Assembly (NCBI RefSeq): GCF_030689025.1
Contig: NZ_JAUYWA010000004.1
Coordinates: 62,001 to 126,000, forward strand
Source: Oceanobacter sp. 1_MG-2023
GTDB lineage: Bacteria; Pseudomonadota; Gammaproteobacteria; Pseudomonadales; Oceanobacteraceae
Direction: 5' to 3'
DNA: 64,000 bases
Shown: positions 27,879 through 36,129 of the stretch, one piece after another
Layout: every line of letters begins with the position of its first letter
Numbering within the stretch: the stretch's first letter is position 1
Made by a program: the position numbers and the translations under genes
The notes under the pieces: generated by a model
Told to the model about the DNA's origin: nothing
What the model saw: the letters and a program-made list of their open reading frames with translations, nothing else
Databases searched by the model: none

Positions 27879-29576
27879 TCAATAGAGGTTCAATACTTCA
27901 GTGATACCAGTAGGGCCGTACAGCTCCACTTCTTTATGCACCACATTCATAGGAGTGATTACCGCATCCCGTCCCAGCTTGTAGCTTTGCTCGTCGACAA
28001 TGGCCTTATACGCCTTGTTCAACGTCAGGGCCCTGTCACGACTTGGCATCAGCAGATAGCTGACATCGGTTTTCAAACGCTCGAACGCTTCTGGTTTTTT
28101 GCTGCCATCCGAATGGAAGAACTTGTTGAGCACCTCGTCGTTGGTGCGGAATTCATTCCCCGTTGGATTGTGCTCCAGATAAAAAGCGTACTCTCCCTGA
28201 CCGTCTTCACGGACATGATCCTTAACGCCTTCAAAGCCTTTTTCCATCCAATGGTACCAGCCATTCTGGAATGAATGCCCGGAATCCAGTTTGCGCGTAA
28301 AGGCGAAAGTTGAGTCATTGGTCGCCCCAATACCGGAGTGGCAGCCAACACAGAAGTAGTTTTCTTCGTAACTTTGTGGTCTTAGGTCACCGGCCTTGTC
28401 TTCAATAAATCCTTGATACACCCAGCCCAGAGGAACAATCAGGCCTTCTTCCATATTACCAATAACCGTTTTGGTACGTTCCGGGAAGTCGTAGCGTTCT
28501 TTCTCTTCTTTTTCCACATAGCGCTGCAAATTAAAATAAGTGCGCCAGCTGGCTTTACGGCCATATCGAAGCTCTTTCATCCGTGGAGCAATACTGGTTT
28601 TACCCTGATCATCCACATCGATATAACGCACGGTATGTACAAACTCTGTTCCTTCTGGATATAAACGTGCCGCCAAATGCACCTGTTTATTTTCCAGCTG
28701 TTTTTTGGCCTGACCCACATAGCTCATATAGATTTTGTCAAGTGGGGCCCATTCATAACGAATTAGATGGCTTTTACCAAGCTTTCCATCTTTATTCAGA
28801 TCAACGCCATAGCGATTTTCATCCACTTCAGGGATAACCACATCCTGCTGCTTCATCAGGCTTTCCACAATGGCCAGGTTGATTATGTAGGTTTCCTGAT
28901 CATATTCCCCCGGCTTGAGTTCACGAAACGCTTCAGGCAAGCGAATCAACACGTCGTCCGTTGAACCGTTGGTTGGCATAAAGGTACCCAGAAACGGATA
29001 GTAAGCAAATACACGCCAGCCTGTCGGGTTGCCAGAAGGGTCATGATCAAATCCCTGATTATCGAAATCGAACCAGACATCCGGGATATAGCCATCCCAT
29101 TGACCGTTTTTGTTGCGATCCCATTCTGCAGGGACATTCTTCAATTTCTCTGCCAGATAAATCTCACCATGACGACTGGCGTAGTTATCCTCTCGTACAT
29201 AGCTCAGGATATCTTCATCACTGATATTTTGAATAGCTTGGGTACGATCTTTAAAGACATTCATCCAAGGGTTATTAACCCCGGGTTCGGGCATGTTATA
29301 GGCCACCTGAACATCAATATCACTAAAATAATTAGGTTCTTTGCTCTCGGTATGACAGGCATAACAAGGGTTATAAGATCCACTGTCATCTACCGGGTCG
29401 GTATAACACTGAGGTAGTAAATAAGGAGTCTTGTTATCAAGGCGATCCGCGGTCAGGTAATCACTCACCTGCTTTTTTACAAGACTGCTATTTGACGAGG
29501 TTTCAGCAACGACATCAAACGCTAGTAATCCAGCAACCATAGAACCGGATGTTAACAACAAATGGAAAATTCTCAC
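27879..29576 (-). CDS. Periplasmic diheme c-type cytochrome with EF-hand-like loops, unknown role
   Basis: 565 residues with a signal peptide (cleavage near VVA|ET). Two heme-attachment motifs, CYACH near residue 72 and CVGCH near 398, far apart. Two calcium-loop-like stretches: DRNKNGQWDGY near 154 and DLNKDGKLG near 262. I do not recognise a named family; MauG/CcpA peroxidases do not fit. It starts 62 bases after a PhoX-like gene and reads in the same direction, past a strong terminator. A joint role with the PhoX protein, for example electron transfer or metal-centre maintenance, is speculation. Confidence 0.75.
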   Translation of the reverse strand: MRIFHLLLTSGSMVAGLLAFDVVAETSSNSSLVKKQVSDYLTADRLDNKTPYLLPQCYTDPVDDSGSYNPCYACHTESKEPNYFSDIDVQVAYNMPEPGVNNPWMNVFKDRTQAIQNISDEDILSYVREDNYASRHGEIYLAEKLKNVPAEWDRNKNGQWDGYIPDVWFDFDNQGFDHDPSGNPTGWRVFAYYPFLGTFMPTNGSTDDVLIRLPEAFRELKPGEYDQETYIINLAIVESLMKQQDVVIPEVDENRYGVDLNKDGKLGKSHLIRYEWAPLDKIYMSYVGQAKKQLENKQVHLAARLYPEGTEFVHTVRYIDVDDQGKTSIAPRMKELRYGRKASWRTYFNLQRYVEKEEKERYDFPERTKTVIGNMEEGLIVPLGWVYQGFIEDKAGDLRPQSYEENYFCVGCHSGIGATNDSTFAFTRKLDSGHSFQNGWYHWMEKGFEGVKDHVREDGQGEYAFYLEHNPTGNEFRTNDEVLNKFFHSDGSKKPEAFERLKTDVSYLLMPSRDRALTLNKAYKAIVDEQSYKLGRDAVITPMNVVHKEVELYGPTGITEVLNLY

Positions 29577-29593
29577 AACAACCTCACAAACGG

Positions 29594-29618
29594 AAAAAGG
29601 GCGGGTCTCCCCGCCCTT
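29594..29618 (-). terminator. Terminator between PhoX-like and cytochrome genes
   Basis: Minus strand AAGGGCGGG-GAGA-CCCGCCCTT, nine perfect pairs, then further T. It lies directly after the PhoX-like gene and could reduce transcription into the cytochrome gene. Confidence 0.85.
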
Positions 29619-29638
29619 ATAAACTCATACTGATATTA

Positions 29639-31492
29639 TTACTCAGCGATGCCAGGGAAAGGACCAACATAACCGGTATAAGCCATGTCTTCACCAGCAC
29701 CTGTGTCCATATCGCGATCAGACTCACCATATGGATGCTGAATAACCGACATCAGATAAGCCCAGCCATTGATGTTCGGGTACCAGTAAGGAGACGTGGT
29801 TTCTGCACCGTAAGGCGTAGTCTGGATACGAGTCAGTGATTCATCATCAAACTCATAAGACCAGATCACATCATTCTGGTGACCAGAACCCGTGTCTTCA
29901 CCGATAATCAGCTTGTCGTAGCCAGACATGTACGTCACGTTGTCCGGGTTGGCGATGCCATCAATATGACAAGAGTTGTTATCTGCGAAACCAGTCACTT
30001 GCTCTGACTCAGAAACAGGAACACCTTCTACCAGTGAGTACATAGAGTTGGCAACGTAGTCAGAGCCGATGTCTGTATCTGCTGCTACATCCAGCTGATA
30101 GACGATGCCACAATCATTGCTTTCAGCCAGCTGAATGTCACCGCTGCTATCGCTCATGCCACTACCAACACTGGACATGCCAACGTACAACTTGCTACGA
30201 GTTGGATCGAACGTAACGCCTTCTTCTTTCTTGAATTCGATGGAAGCACCTTTTATCGCAGCATAACGACGGGTTTCCATACGAGAGGCCTGAGTTTCCA
30301 TACCTTCGATCACTTTCAAACACTCAGCACCACCGCTAGCAGTATCCACGTAAGTGAAGCCGTCAGTTGCGCAAGCACCATCCGTGACATCTTCGCTGTC
30401 AAACAGGTCAGTGAAGGTCAGCTGTTCTTGTGTATCAGTACCAACAACATAAGGTTTCACATCATCATCAGATGCGTGGCCCAAGTCGATCCAGCTGATG
30501 TCTGCCGTTCCGCCATTATCAGCAGAAGTCTGTGTCCACTTGGCGGCGTACAAAGTACCAGCGGTCAGATCACCAGCGGTATCCGCAACAAACATATAGA
30601 AGCCAACGTTGGTGCCGTCATCTGTCATATAAGTTGTTTTGGAATCTGGCATTACATAAGCCAGCTCAAATGCCAGACGACCCATGGCGTAATGCTTGGT
30701 CAGATCGGTAGATGCATCTTCAGAGACTTCGATTTCGATATTCCAGCCGTAAAAGTACGGGTTCCAGGAAGCTTCGTCCTCGTAGTAGGACAGCATGCTA
30801 CGTTGGCCGCTATCCGGGTTACGGGCATTCGGTTCATATTCTTCAGAGGCCAGGTGAGTGGTCCATGGAGTAACAGAAGCTGCACAATGTACCCAACCAC
30901 CGTTCACACCAGACTGATCAATCTGCTTCATACTTTTAACAGACAGAGCGCCAGTATCGTCATCCTGATTCAGTTCCATCAGGAACATGGCTCCAGGAGT
31001 AGATTCCATTTGAGAAACAGAGAACAACTTGTCACCGATAGGCAACAGTGACGTGTGTTCGTTGCTGTTGGTGACGTTGATGCTACCGTCAGTGCTTTGC
31101 AGCACAGTGCCGGATTCATTAATCAGCTGTCCAAAAGTCACACCATTATAATCGGTACCGGAGCGTGCCAGAGTGTTAAAAGAGCCACCAAAGGTGCCTT
31201 CTCCAACAGTGGCTGTAGCAGCGAAAATAGCGCGCTTGTCAGCATCGGTTGCAGGTGCATCAACACCTTCAAACGTCAGCTCAGTGCCGTAGGTTGCGGT
31301 AGTATGATCGGCTACGGTCAGATCGGTGCCATCAACACCATCGGTACCGTCAACACCGTCGGTACCGTCAACACCATTGGTACCGTCAACACCATCAGTG
31401 CCGTCATCACCATCTGAACCGCAAGCAGACAAGCCAGTAGCCAAAACGGCCATCAGCAATGCTTGTAGCAGTGCATTTTTCTTTAGTTCCAT
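29639..31492 (-). CDS. PhoX-family (DUF839) lipoprotein with collagen-like linker
   Basis: 617 residues from the ATG at 31492, with GAGAGAG just upstream; an ATG at 31507 is an alternative. Lipoprotein signal ending LSAC|GS. Residues 25-57 are Gly-X-Y triplets rich in Asp (DGTDGVDGTDGVDG), a collagen-like stalk. The PhoX core has HTSLLPIGDKLFSVSQMES, GWVHCAASVTPWTTHLASEE (with the iron-ligand cysteine region), GRLAFELAYVMPD and VTFDPTRSKLYVGMS. PhoX enzymes are Ca/Fe alkaline phosphatases common in marine bacteria, but many DUF839 proteins are untested. The lipid anchor and stalk are unusual, since most PhoX enzymes are Tat-exported soluble proteins. Confidence 0.82.
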   Translation of the reverse strand: MELKKNALLQALLMAVLATGLSACGSDGDDGTDGVDGTNGVDGTDGVDGTDGVDGTDLTVADHTTATYGTELTFEGVDAPATDADKRAIFAATATVGEGTFGGSFNTLARSGTDYNGVTFGQLINESGTVLQSTDGSINVTNSNEHTSLLPIGDKLFSVSQMESTPGAMFLMELNQDDDTGALSVKSMKQIDQSGVNGGWVHCAASVTPWTTHLASEEYEPNARNPDSGQRSMLSYYEDEASWNPYFYGWNIEIEVSEDASTDLTKHYAMGRLAFELAYVMPDSKTTYMTDDGTNVGFYMFVADTAGDLTAGTLYAAKWTQTSADNGGTADISWIDLGHASDDDVKPYVVGTDTQEQLTFTDLFDSEDVTDGACATDGFTYVDTASGGAECLKVIEGMETQASRMETRRYAAIKGASIEFKKEEGVTFDPTRSKLYVGMSSVGSGMSDSSGDIQLAESNDCGIVYQLDVAADTDIGSDYVANSMYSLVEGVPVSESEQVTGFADNNSCHIDGIANPDNVTYMSGYDKLIIGEDTGSGHQNDVIWSYEFDDESLTRIQTTPYGAETTSPYWYPNINGWAYLMSVIQHPYGESDRDMDTGAGEDMAYTGYVGPFPGIAE

Positions 31493-31550
31493 AACGCTCT
31501 CTCTCATCTTTTATATGGATGTTTAGTGCGGCACAGGCTAGCTTCGAAAA

Positions 31551-31579
31551 ATGACAAATTAAGTGAGATTTCATGTCAA
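31551..31579 (-). promoter_or_regulatory. Candidate promoter of PhoX-like gene
   Basis: Minus strand TTGACA (31574-31579), 17-bp spacer, TGTCAT (31551-31556), about 60 bases before the ATG. No convincing PhoB box accompanies it. The rest of the 365-base gap (31493-31857) holds a short ATGTC/GACAT hairpin around an A8 run, the fumarase terminator and no gene. Confidence 0.45.
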
Positions 31580-31803
31580 AAAAAAGACATTATTGTGACG
31601 GTCGTTAGCAGGTACCTGCTGACGAAAGTGGATGGACTCATGTGGCAGTGGACGCGGAACAGGCAAATGCCCCCGGATCTGATTTACCTCTCAGAGCAAC
31701 ACAGTGGCGAGAGGACTTGATCGGATCAACGATACTGTAGAAGCCAGAGAAGAGTAAAGAAATAAACAACGGGTGTCAGTTTTGTCAATATATGTCAAAC
31801 ACA

Positions 31804-31836
31804 AAAAAACCGGCGTTGCGAACACGCAAAGCCGGT
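31804..31836 (-). terminator. Terminator after fumarase
   Basis: Minus strand AACCGGC-TTTGCG...CGCAA-GCCGGTT followed by T7; near-perfect long stem. Confidence 0.92.
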
Positions 31837-31857
31837 TATTCGGTCACATAAACGTGA

Positions 31858-33369
31858 TCAATCCACTTCTTTCGCCGCAATACGGGCTGCCCACTCAATC
31901 GGGCCAGTCATGTGAACAGATTCACCTTTGGTATCCACGGCAACTGTCACCGGCATATCCACCACGTCGAACTCATAGATAGCTTCCATACCCAGGTCAT
32001 CAAATGCCAGTACCTTGGCCGCACGAATCGCCTGGGATACCAGATAAGCAGCACCACCTACGGCCATGAGGTACACCGCTTCGTTGTCCTTGATGGCCTC
32101 AATCGCCAGAGGGCCACGCTCGGATTTACCAATCATGCCCAGCAGTCCGGTTTCTTCAAGAATGGTGCGGGTAAACTTGTCCATACGGGTTGCGGTAGTC
32201 GGGCCAGCCGGGCCAACCACTTCTTCACGTACCGGGTCGACCGGACCCACGTAATAAATAAAGCGGCCTTTCAGATCCACTGGCAGCTCTTCACCACGGG
32301 CCAGCATTTCCACCATACGTTTGTGGGCCGCGTCACGGCCAGTCAGCATCTTGCCGGACAAGAGTACGGTTTCGCCGGTTTTCCAGTCTTTTACGTCTTC
32401 TGGCGTCACTGTGTTCAGATCCACACGACGTACGCTGTCACCCACTTCCCAGCTGATTTCTGGCCAGTCTTCCAGCTTCGGTACCGGCAGTACCGCCGGG
32501 CCGGAGCCATCCAGCTCAAAATGCGTGTGACGCGTTGCTGCGCAGTTAGGAATAATGGCAACCGGCTTGTTGGCTGCGTGTGTCGGATAATCTGCCACTT
32601 TCACATCCAGAACCGTGGTCAGACCACCCAGCCCCTGGGCACCAATCCCCAGTTTGTTGACCTTTTCGTACAATTCCAGACGTAGTTCTTCGGCACGATT
32701 GCTGGCACCACGCGCTTGCAGCTCCTGGATATTGACCGGCTCCAGCAGCGATTCCTTGGCGATTTCCATGGCTTTTTCTGCTGTGCCACCAATACCAATT
32801 CCCAACATGCCTGGCGGGCACCAGCCAGCGCCCATGGTCGGGATTTGCTTCAGTACCCACTCCACCACATCGTCAGACGGGTTCAGCATGGCAAACTTGG
32901 ACTTGGCCTCAGAACCACCGCCTTTGGCTGCCACGTGCACGTCAACGGTATTACCGGGTACCAGCTTCATGTGAATCACGGCAGGCGTATTGTCTTTGGT
33001 GTTGGTCCGCTTGCCGTCCGGGTCCGCCAGCACGGAAGCGCGCAGGACGTTGTCCGGATTCAGGTAAGCACGGCGTACACCTTCGTTACACATGTCTTCT
33101 ACCGACATGTCGCTTTCAAATCTGACGTCCATACCAATGGTCAGGAAAACGGTGACGATACCAGTGTCCTGACAGATCGGGCGCTTGCCCATGGCACACA
33201 TACGAGAGTTGATCAGAATCTGGGCCATGGCGTCTTTGGCGGCCTTGGACTCTTCACGCTCGTACGCGGCGTGAACCGCATCGATAAAGTCTTTTGGGTG
33301 GTAGTAGGAAATGTACTGCAACGCATCAGCGACGCTTTGGATCAGGTCTTCTTGCTTGATCACTGTCAT
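31858..33369 (-). CDS. Class I iron-sulfur fumarate hydratase
   Basis: 503 residues covering both the alpha and beta parts of FumA/FumB-type fumarase. The three probable [4Fe-4S] cysteines are in PICQDTG, GAGWCPPGML and IPNCAATRHTH. GPAGPTTATRMD and the C-terminal PVTVAVDTKGESVH belong to the beta part. It interconverts fumarate and malate in the TCA cycle and is oxygen-sensitive; sodB, encoded 1.3 kb away, protects such clusters from superoxide. L(+)-tartrate dehydratase is a related alternative but is usually two-subunit. Confidence 0.94.
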   Translation of the reverse strand: MTVIKQEDLIQSVADALQYISYYHPKDFIDAVHAAYEREESKAAKDAMAQILINSRMCAMGKRPICQDTGIVTVFLTIGMDVRFESDMSVEDMCNEGVRRAYLNPDNVLRASVLADPDGKRTNTKDNTPAVIHMKLVPGNTVDVHVAAKGGGSEAKSKFAMLNPSDDVVEWVLKQIPTMGAGWCPPGMLGIGIGGTAEKAMEIAKESLLEPVNIQELQARGASNRAEELRLELYEKVNKLGIGAQGLGGLTTVLDVKVADYPTHAANKPVAIIPNCAATRHTHFELDGSGPAVLPVPKLEDWPEISWEVGDSVRRVDLNTVTPEDVKDWKTGETVLLSGKMLTGRDAAHKRMVEMLARGEELPVDLKGRFIYYVGPVDPVREEVVGPAGPTTATRMDKFTRTILEETGLLGMIGKSERGPLAIEAIKDNEAVYLMAVGGAAYLVSQAIRAAKVLAFDDLGMEAIYEFDVVDMPVTVAVDTKGESVHMTGPIEWAARIAAKEVD

Positions 33370-33532
33370 GGTGGGTTCTCTCTCTGTGCTCTCTCACGGG
33401 TGCCCTGGCTCCGTCTTGCGACAAAACGCTCAGCAGTGCAATGCGCCAGACCGATGCTGGCGCGAACGGTGGCCGATTGTACCCGAAGGAACAAGCGGCT
33501 CAAATGCGCTAGACAACGCCTTTAGTCACATA

Positions 33533-34288
33533 TCACTTCGTGGCGGCGGGCGCGTGTAACGTGGTGATACGTAACTCGACCTGACGTAATTGCTTACGCA
33601 GGCTGTCGATTTCCTGCTGACGACTGGCCAGCGATGTTTTCAGACTGGCGACATTCCGGCTCGCCATTTGTACGGCCTCGCTGTTCTGGGCGATACGCAG
33701 CTCGGATTCCGGCAAGGATAGCAGCCCCGCTTCGTTGGCCGAGACTCGCTCAGACAAGGCACTGCTCGCCAGTTGCTGCTGTTCCAGCAGCGTTTGTTGT
33801 TCTGTCAGGCTAGTCTCTATCCTTGACTGGAGCGCCTTCAGCGACGCAATGCTTGCAGCAATGGCCTTTTCATTACTGGCAATCAGGCCCTTGTTGCGCT
33901 TGTTGGCCACATCCCACAATTTGCGAATTTCGGAATCGTGTTCTTTTAACAACACCTTCAGCGCATCCAGCGACAAACTGGCGTTTTCACCAGTAGCAGA
34001 TAATCGCTCGTTCAGCAGCTTCAGATTGCTCGACTGCTCCTCGATAATCTGTCGGGCTTCCAGCAGTTCATATTGCTGTGCCTGCAGCATTTTAAAAAGG
34101 TAGGCACCACCCCCAAGGGCAGCCAGCGCCAGCAACACAGCGACCACCGCCAAGCCGGAGGAGCCACTGGGTTTACTGTCAGCTTTGGCCGGTGATGTAC
34201 GGCGCGGTTTGGTTTGCCGCTGACGCATTTCGATATCGTCTTGCGATGGTTTGATATCAGGAATAAGCGGTTCTTTAACGTTGTCCAT
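33533..34288 (-). CDS. Single-pass membrane protein with long coiled coil, unknown
   Basis: 251 residues: a polar basic N-terminus (residues 1-43), one membrane helix (about 44-66, GLAVVAVLLALAALGGGAYLF), then about 180 residues of heptad-rich coiled coil (LQAQQYELLEARQIIEEQ, LSERVSANEAGLL, QQEIDSLRKQLRQVEL). The pattern suggests a cytoplasmic N-terminus and periplasmic coil. No family is recognised. It is upstream of fumarase in the same direction with a 163-base gap. Confidence 0.75.
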   Translation of the reverse strand: MDNVKEPLIPDIKPSQDDIEMRQRQTKPRRTSPAKADSKPSGSSGLAVVAVLLALAALGGGAYLFKMLQAQQYELLEARQIIEEQSSNLKLLNERLSATGENASLSLDALKVLLKEHDSEIRKLWDVANKRNKGLIASNEKAIAASIASLKALQSRIETSLTEQQTLLEQQQLASSALSERVSANEAGLLSLPESELRIAQNSEAVQMASRNVASLKTSLASRQQEIDSLRKQLRQVELRITTLHAPAATK

Positions 34289-34678
34289 AAGGATTTCCGC
34301 AATTGGAGATCAAAAAATAAATGGCCCGCAGTATACAAACATTAGCGCTGAAATACTGATGGGACTGGAATTTTTCCTCCGCGTTGCCGCCCGGGCGGCC
34401 AGCTCACCACCACGCCAGCAGCCACGACCACAGCCGGAGCAACAGACCCCAAGCAACAGCACGAAGGACGGCGACAGGCGGTACGACAACATAAACTCAC
34501 CATCATTCATGGCAACCATGCTCGATAGATATTCACTATCAGTAACACATAGCCCCTCTGCCCGCGCCGGTGTTATCATGCTGCGACTTCGGAAGGCGGG
34601 ATGGAGCCGTTGAATTATTTTTATAAAGCCCCATCTACCCCTGAATGCAACCACCCAGCCTGATAATGGAGAACGCTC
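34289..34678. other. Intergenic region upstream of sodB
   Basis: 390 bases between divergent genes. TTTATAAAG near 34618-34630 could be a -10 for sodB, but no -35 fits. The long minus-strand frame running through this region overlaps sodB and is not a gene. Confidence 0.4.
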
Positions 34679-35263
34679 ATGGCTTTCGAACTGCCTGCTC
34701 TGCCATACGAAAAAACTGCTCTGGAACCTCACATTTCCGCAGAAACCCTCGAGTTCCACCACGGTAAACACCACAACACCTACGTCACCAAACTGAACGG
34801 CCTGATTGGTGGTACCGAATTTGAAGGTAAAACCCTGGAAGAGATCATCAAGTCTTCCTCCGGTGGCGTATTCAACAACGCCGCTCAAATCTGGAACCAC
34901 ACCTTCTACTGGAACAGCCTGGCACCTAATGCCGGTGGTGCTCCAACAGGTGCAATTGCAGATGCAATCAACGCTGCCTTTGGTTCTTTCGAAGAGTTTC
35001 AAGCCAAGTTCAACGACATGGCTGTCAACAACTTCGGCTCCAGCTGGACCTGGCTGGTGAAAAAAGCAGACGGCACTCTGGACATCGTCAACACTTCCAA
35101 CGCCGCTACACCAATCACAGAAGAAGGCCTGACGCCTCTGCTGACGGTTGATCTGTGGGAACACGCCTACTACATCGACTATCGCAACGTACGCCCGGAT
35201 TACCTGAAAGGTTTCTGGGCACTGGTGAACTGGGAATTTGCGAACGCTAACTTCGCTGCCTGA
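34679..35263 (+). CDS. sodB: Superoxide dismutase, Fe type
   Basis: 194 residues, typical FeSOD. Metal ligands are in [12 protein letters not shown] (His27), IWNHTFYW (His near 74) and [13 protein letters not shown] (Asp and His near 157/161). AAQIWNH and the absence of Mn-type signatures favour iron. It converts superoxide to peroxide in the cytoplasm. GGAG lies 8 bases before the ATG and a strong terminator follows. Codon use is highly biased (C-ending), as expected for an abundant protein. Confidence 0.98.
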   Translation: MAFELPALPYEKTALEPHISAETLEFHHGKHHNTYVTKLNGLIGGTEFEGKTLEEIIKSSSGGVFNNAAQIWNHTFYWNSLAPNAGGAPTGAIADAINAAFGSFEEFQAKFNDMAVNNFGSSWTWLVKKADGTLDIVNTSNAATPITEEGLTPLLTVDLWEHAYYIDYRNVRPDYLKGFWALVNWEFANANFAA

Positions 35264-35276
35264 TCACCACGCCAAT

Positions 35277-35304
35277 AAAAAAAGGAGCTTCGGCTCCTTT
35301 TTTT
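35277..35304 (+). terminator. Terminator after sodB
   Basis: AAAAAAAGGAGC-TTCG-GCTCCTTTTTTT, a symmetric hairpin with A- and T-runs; works on both strands. Confidence 0.94.
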
Positions 35305-35401
35305 ATGTCAACACGTTACTGACGCAGGCATACCATCAGCGACCAGCCACTACGCTGACGTCCTGGCGTTGTTTGTTTTCTATCACGCTGCCGGAGTTTC
35401 C

Positions 35402-36010
35402 ATGCAACTGTTACTCGCCTCTTCATCCCCCTACCGACGCCAACAGCTGGCCCAGCTGGGCCTGCCGTTTGACTGGGCCAGTCCAGATATTGACGAAACC
35501 CCATACCCTGATGAAAGCGTTGATGCCTGTGTGCAGCGGCTCTCTGAACAAAAAGCACGGGCACTGGCAGCACAATACCCGCAACACTGGATCATCGGCA
35601 GCGACCAGGCCTGTTCTCTCAATGGCGAAGTGGTCAGCAAACCGGGGAATCATGAGCAAGCCCGGCAACAACTGTTGGCCAGTTCAGGCCAGCGTATTTG
35701 TTTTTCGACCGGTGTGGCCTTGTGGCATGCCGGTGAAATCACCAGCGCAGTCGAGCATGTTGAGGTGCAGTTCCGGCCATTGTCTGCGGAAGAGATTGAG
35801 GATTATCTGATGCTTGAACAGCCGTACGATTGTGCTGGCAGTTTCAAGGTTGAAAGCTTGGGCATCCATTTGTTTGATGCCTTGCACGGGCGCGATATCA
35901 ACAGCCTGATCGGACTGCCGTTGATTCGCTTGTGTGACCTGATGCGTGCGGCCGGGCTGAATCCTCTGGGTCTGGCTGCCCATTACCGCAAGACGACTCG
36001 TTTGGCATAA
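35402..36010 (+). CDS. Maf-family nucleoside-triphosphate pyrophosphatase (YceF-like)
   Basis: 202 residues from the ATG at 35402. N-terminal signature LLLASSSPYRRQQLAQLGLPF and PDIDETP, the catalytic IIGSDQACSLNG, and DCAGSFKVESLGIHLFDALHGRDINSLIGLPL. The sequence fits the YceF group, which hydrolyses m7GTP, better than the YhdE (dTTP/UTP) group. yceF normally precedes the yceD-rpmF genes; here it stands alone between sodB and the gsp genes. Confidence 0.9.
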   Translation: MQLLLASSSPYRRQQLAQLGLPFDWASPDIDETPYPDESVDACVQRLSEQKARALAAQYPQHWIIGSDQACSLNGEVVSKPGNHEQARQQLLASSGQRICFSTGVALWHAGEITSAVEHVEVQFRPLSAEEIEDYLMLEQPYDCAGSFKVESLGIHLFDALHGRDINSLIGLPLIRLCDLMRAAGLNPLGLAAHYRKTTRLA

Positions 36011-36065
36011 CAGCAAGCGACATCAACAAACAGCATCAGCGGCAACACAAGAATAACGGCAAGCC

Positions 36066-36084
36066 GTTCCCCGGCACGGGGAAC
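36066..36084. terminator. Hairpin between maf and gspD
   Basis: GTTCCCCG-GCA-CGGGGAAC, eight perfect pairs between convergent genes, without a clear T-run on either side; a weak or Rho-assisted terminator. Confidence 0.45.
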
Positions 36085-36129
36085 GCTCTATCAACAATCA
36101 TCGACTAATGGTTGTTTGGCTAACGGTTG

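Noticed and set aside
31774..31797. Three TGTCA copies as a PhoB site for the PhoX-like gene
   Set aside because: Spacings are 9 and 10 bp, not 11, the orientation is away from the gene and the site is 280 bases upstream.
34310..35164. 285-codon minus-strand frame overlapping sodB
   Set aside because: It is antisense to a highly codon-biased sodB and has no recognisable domain.
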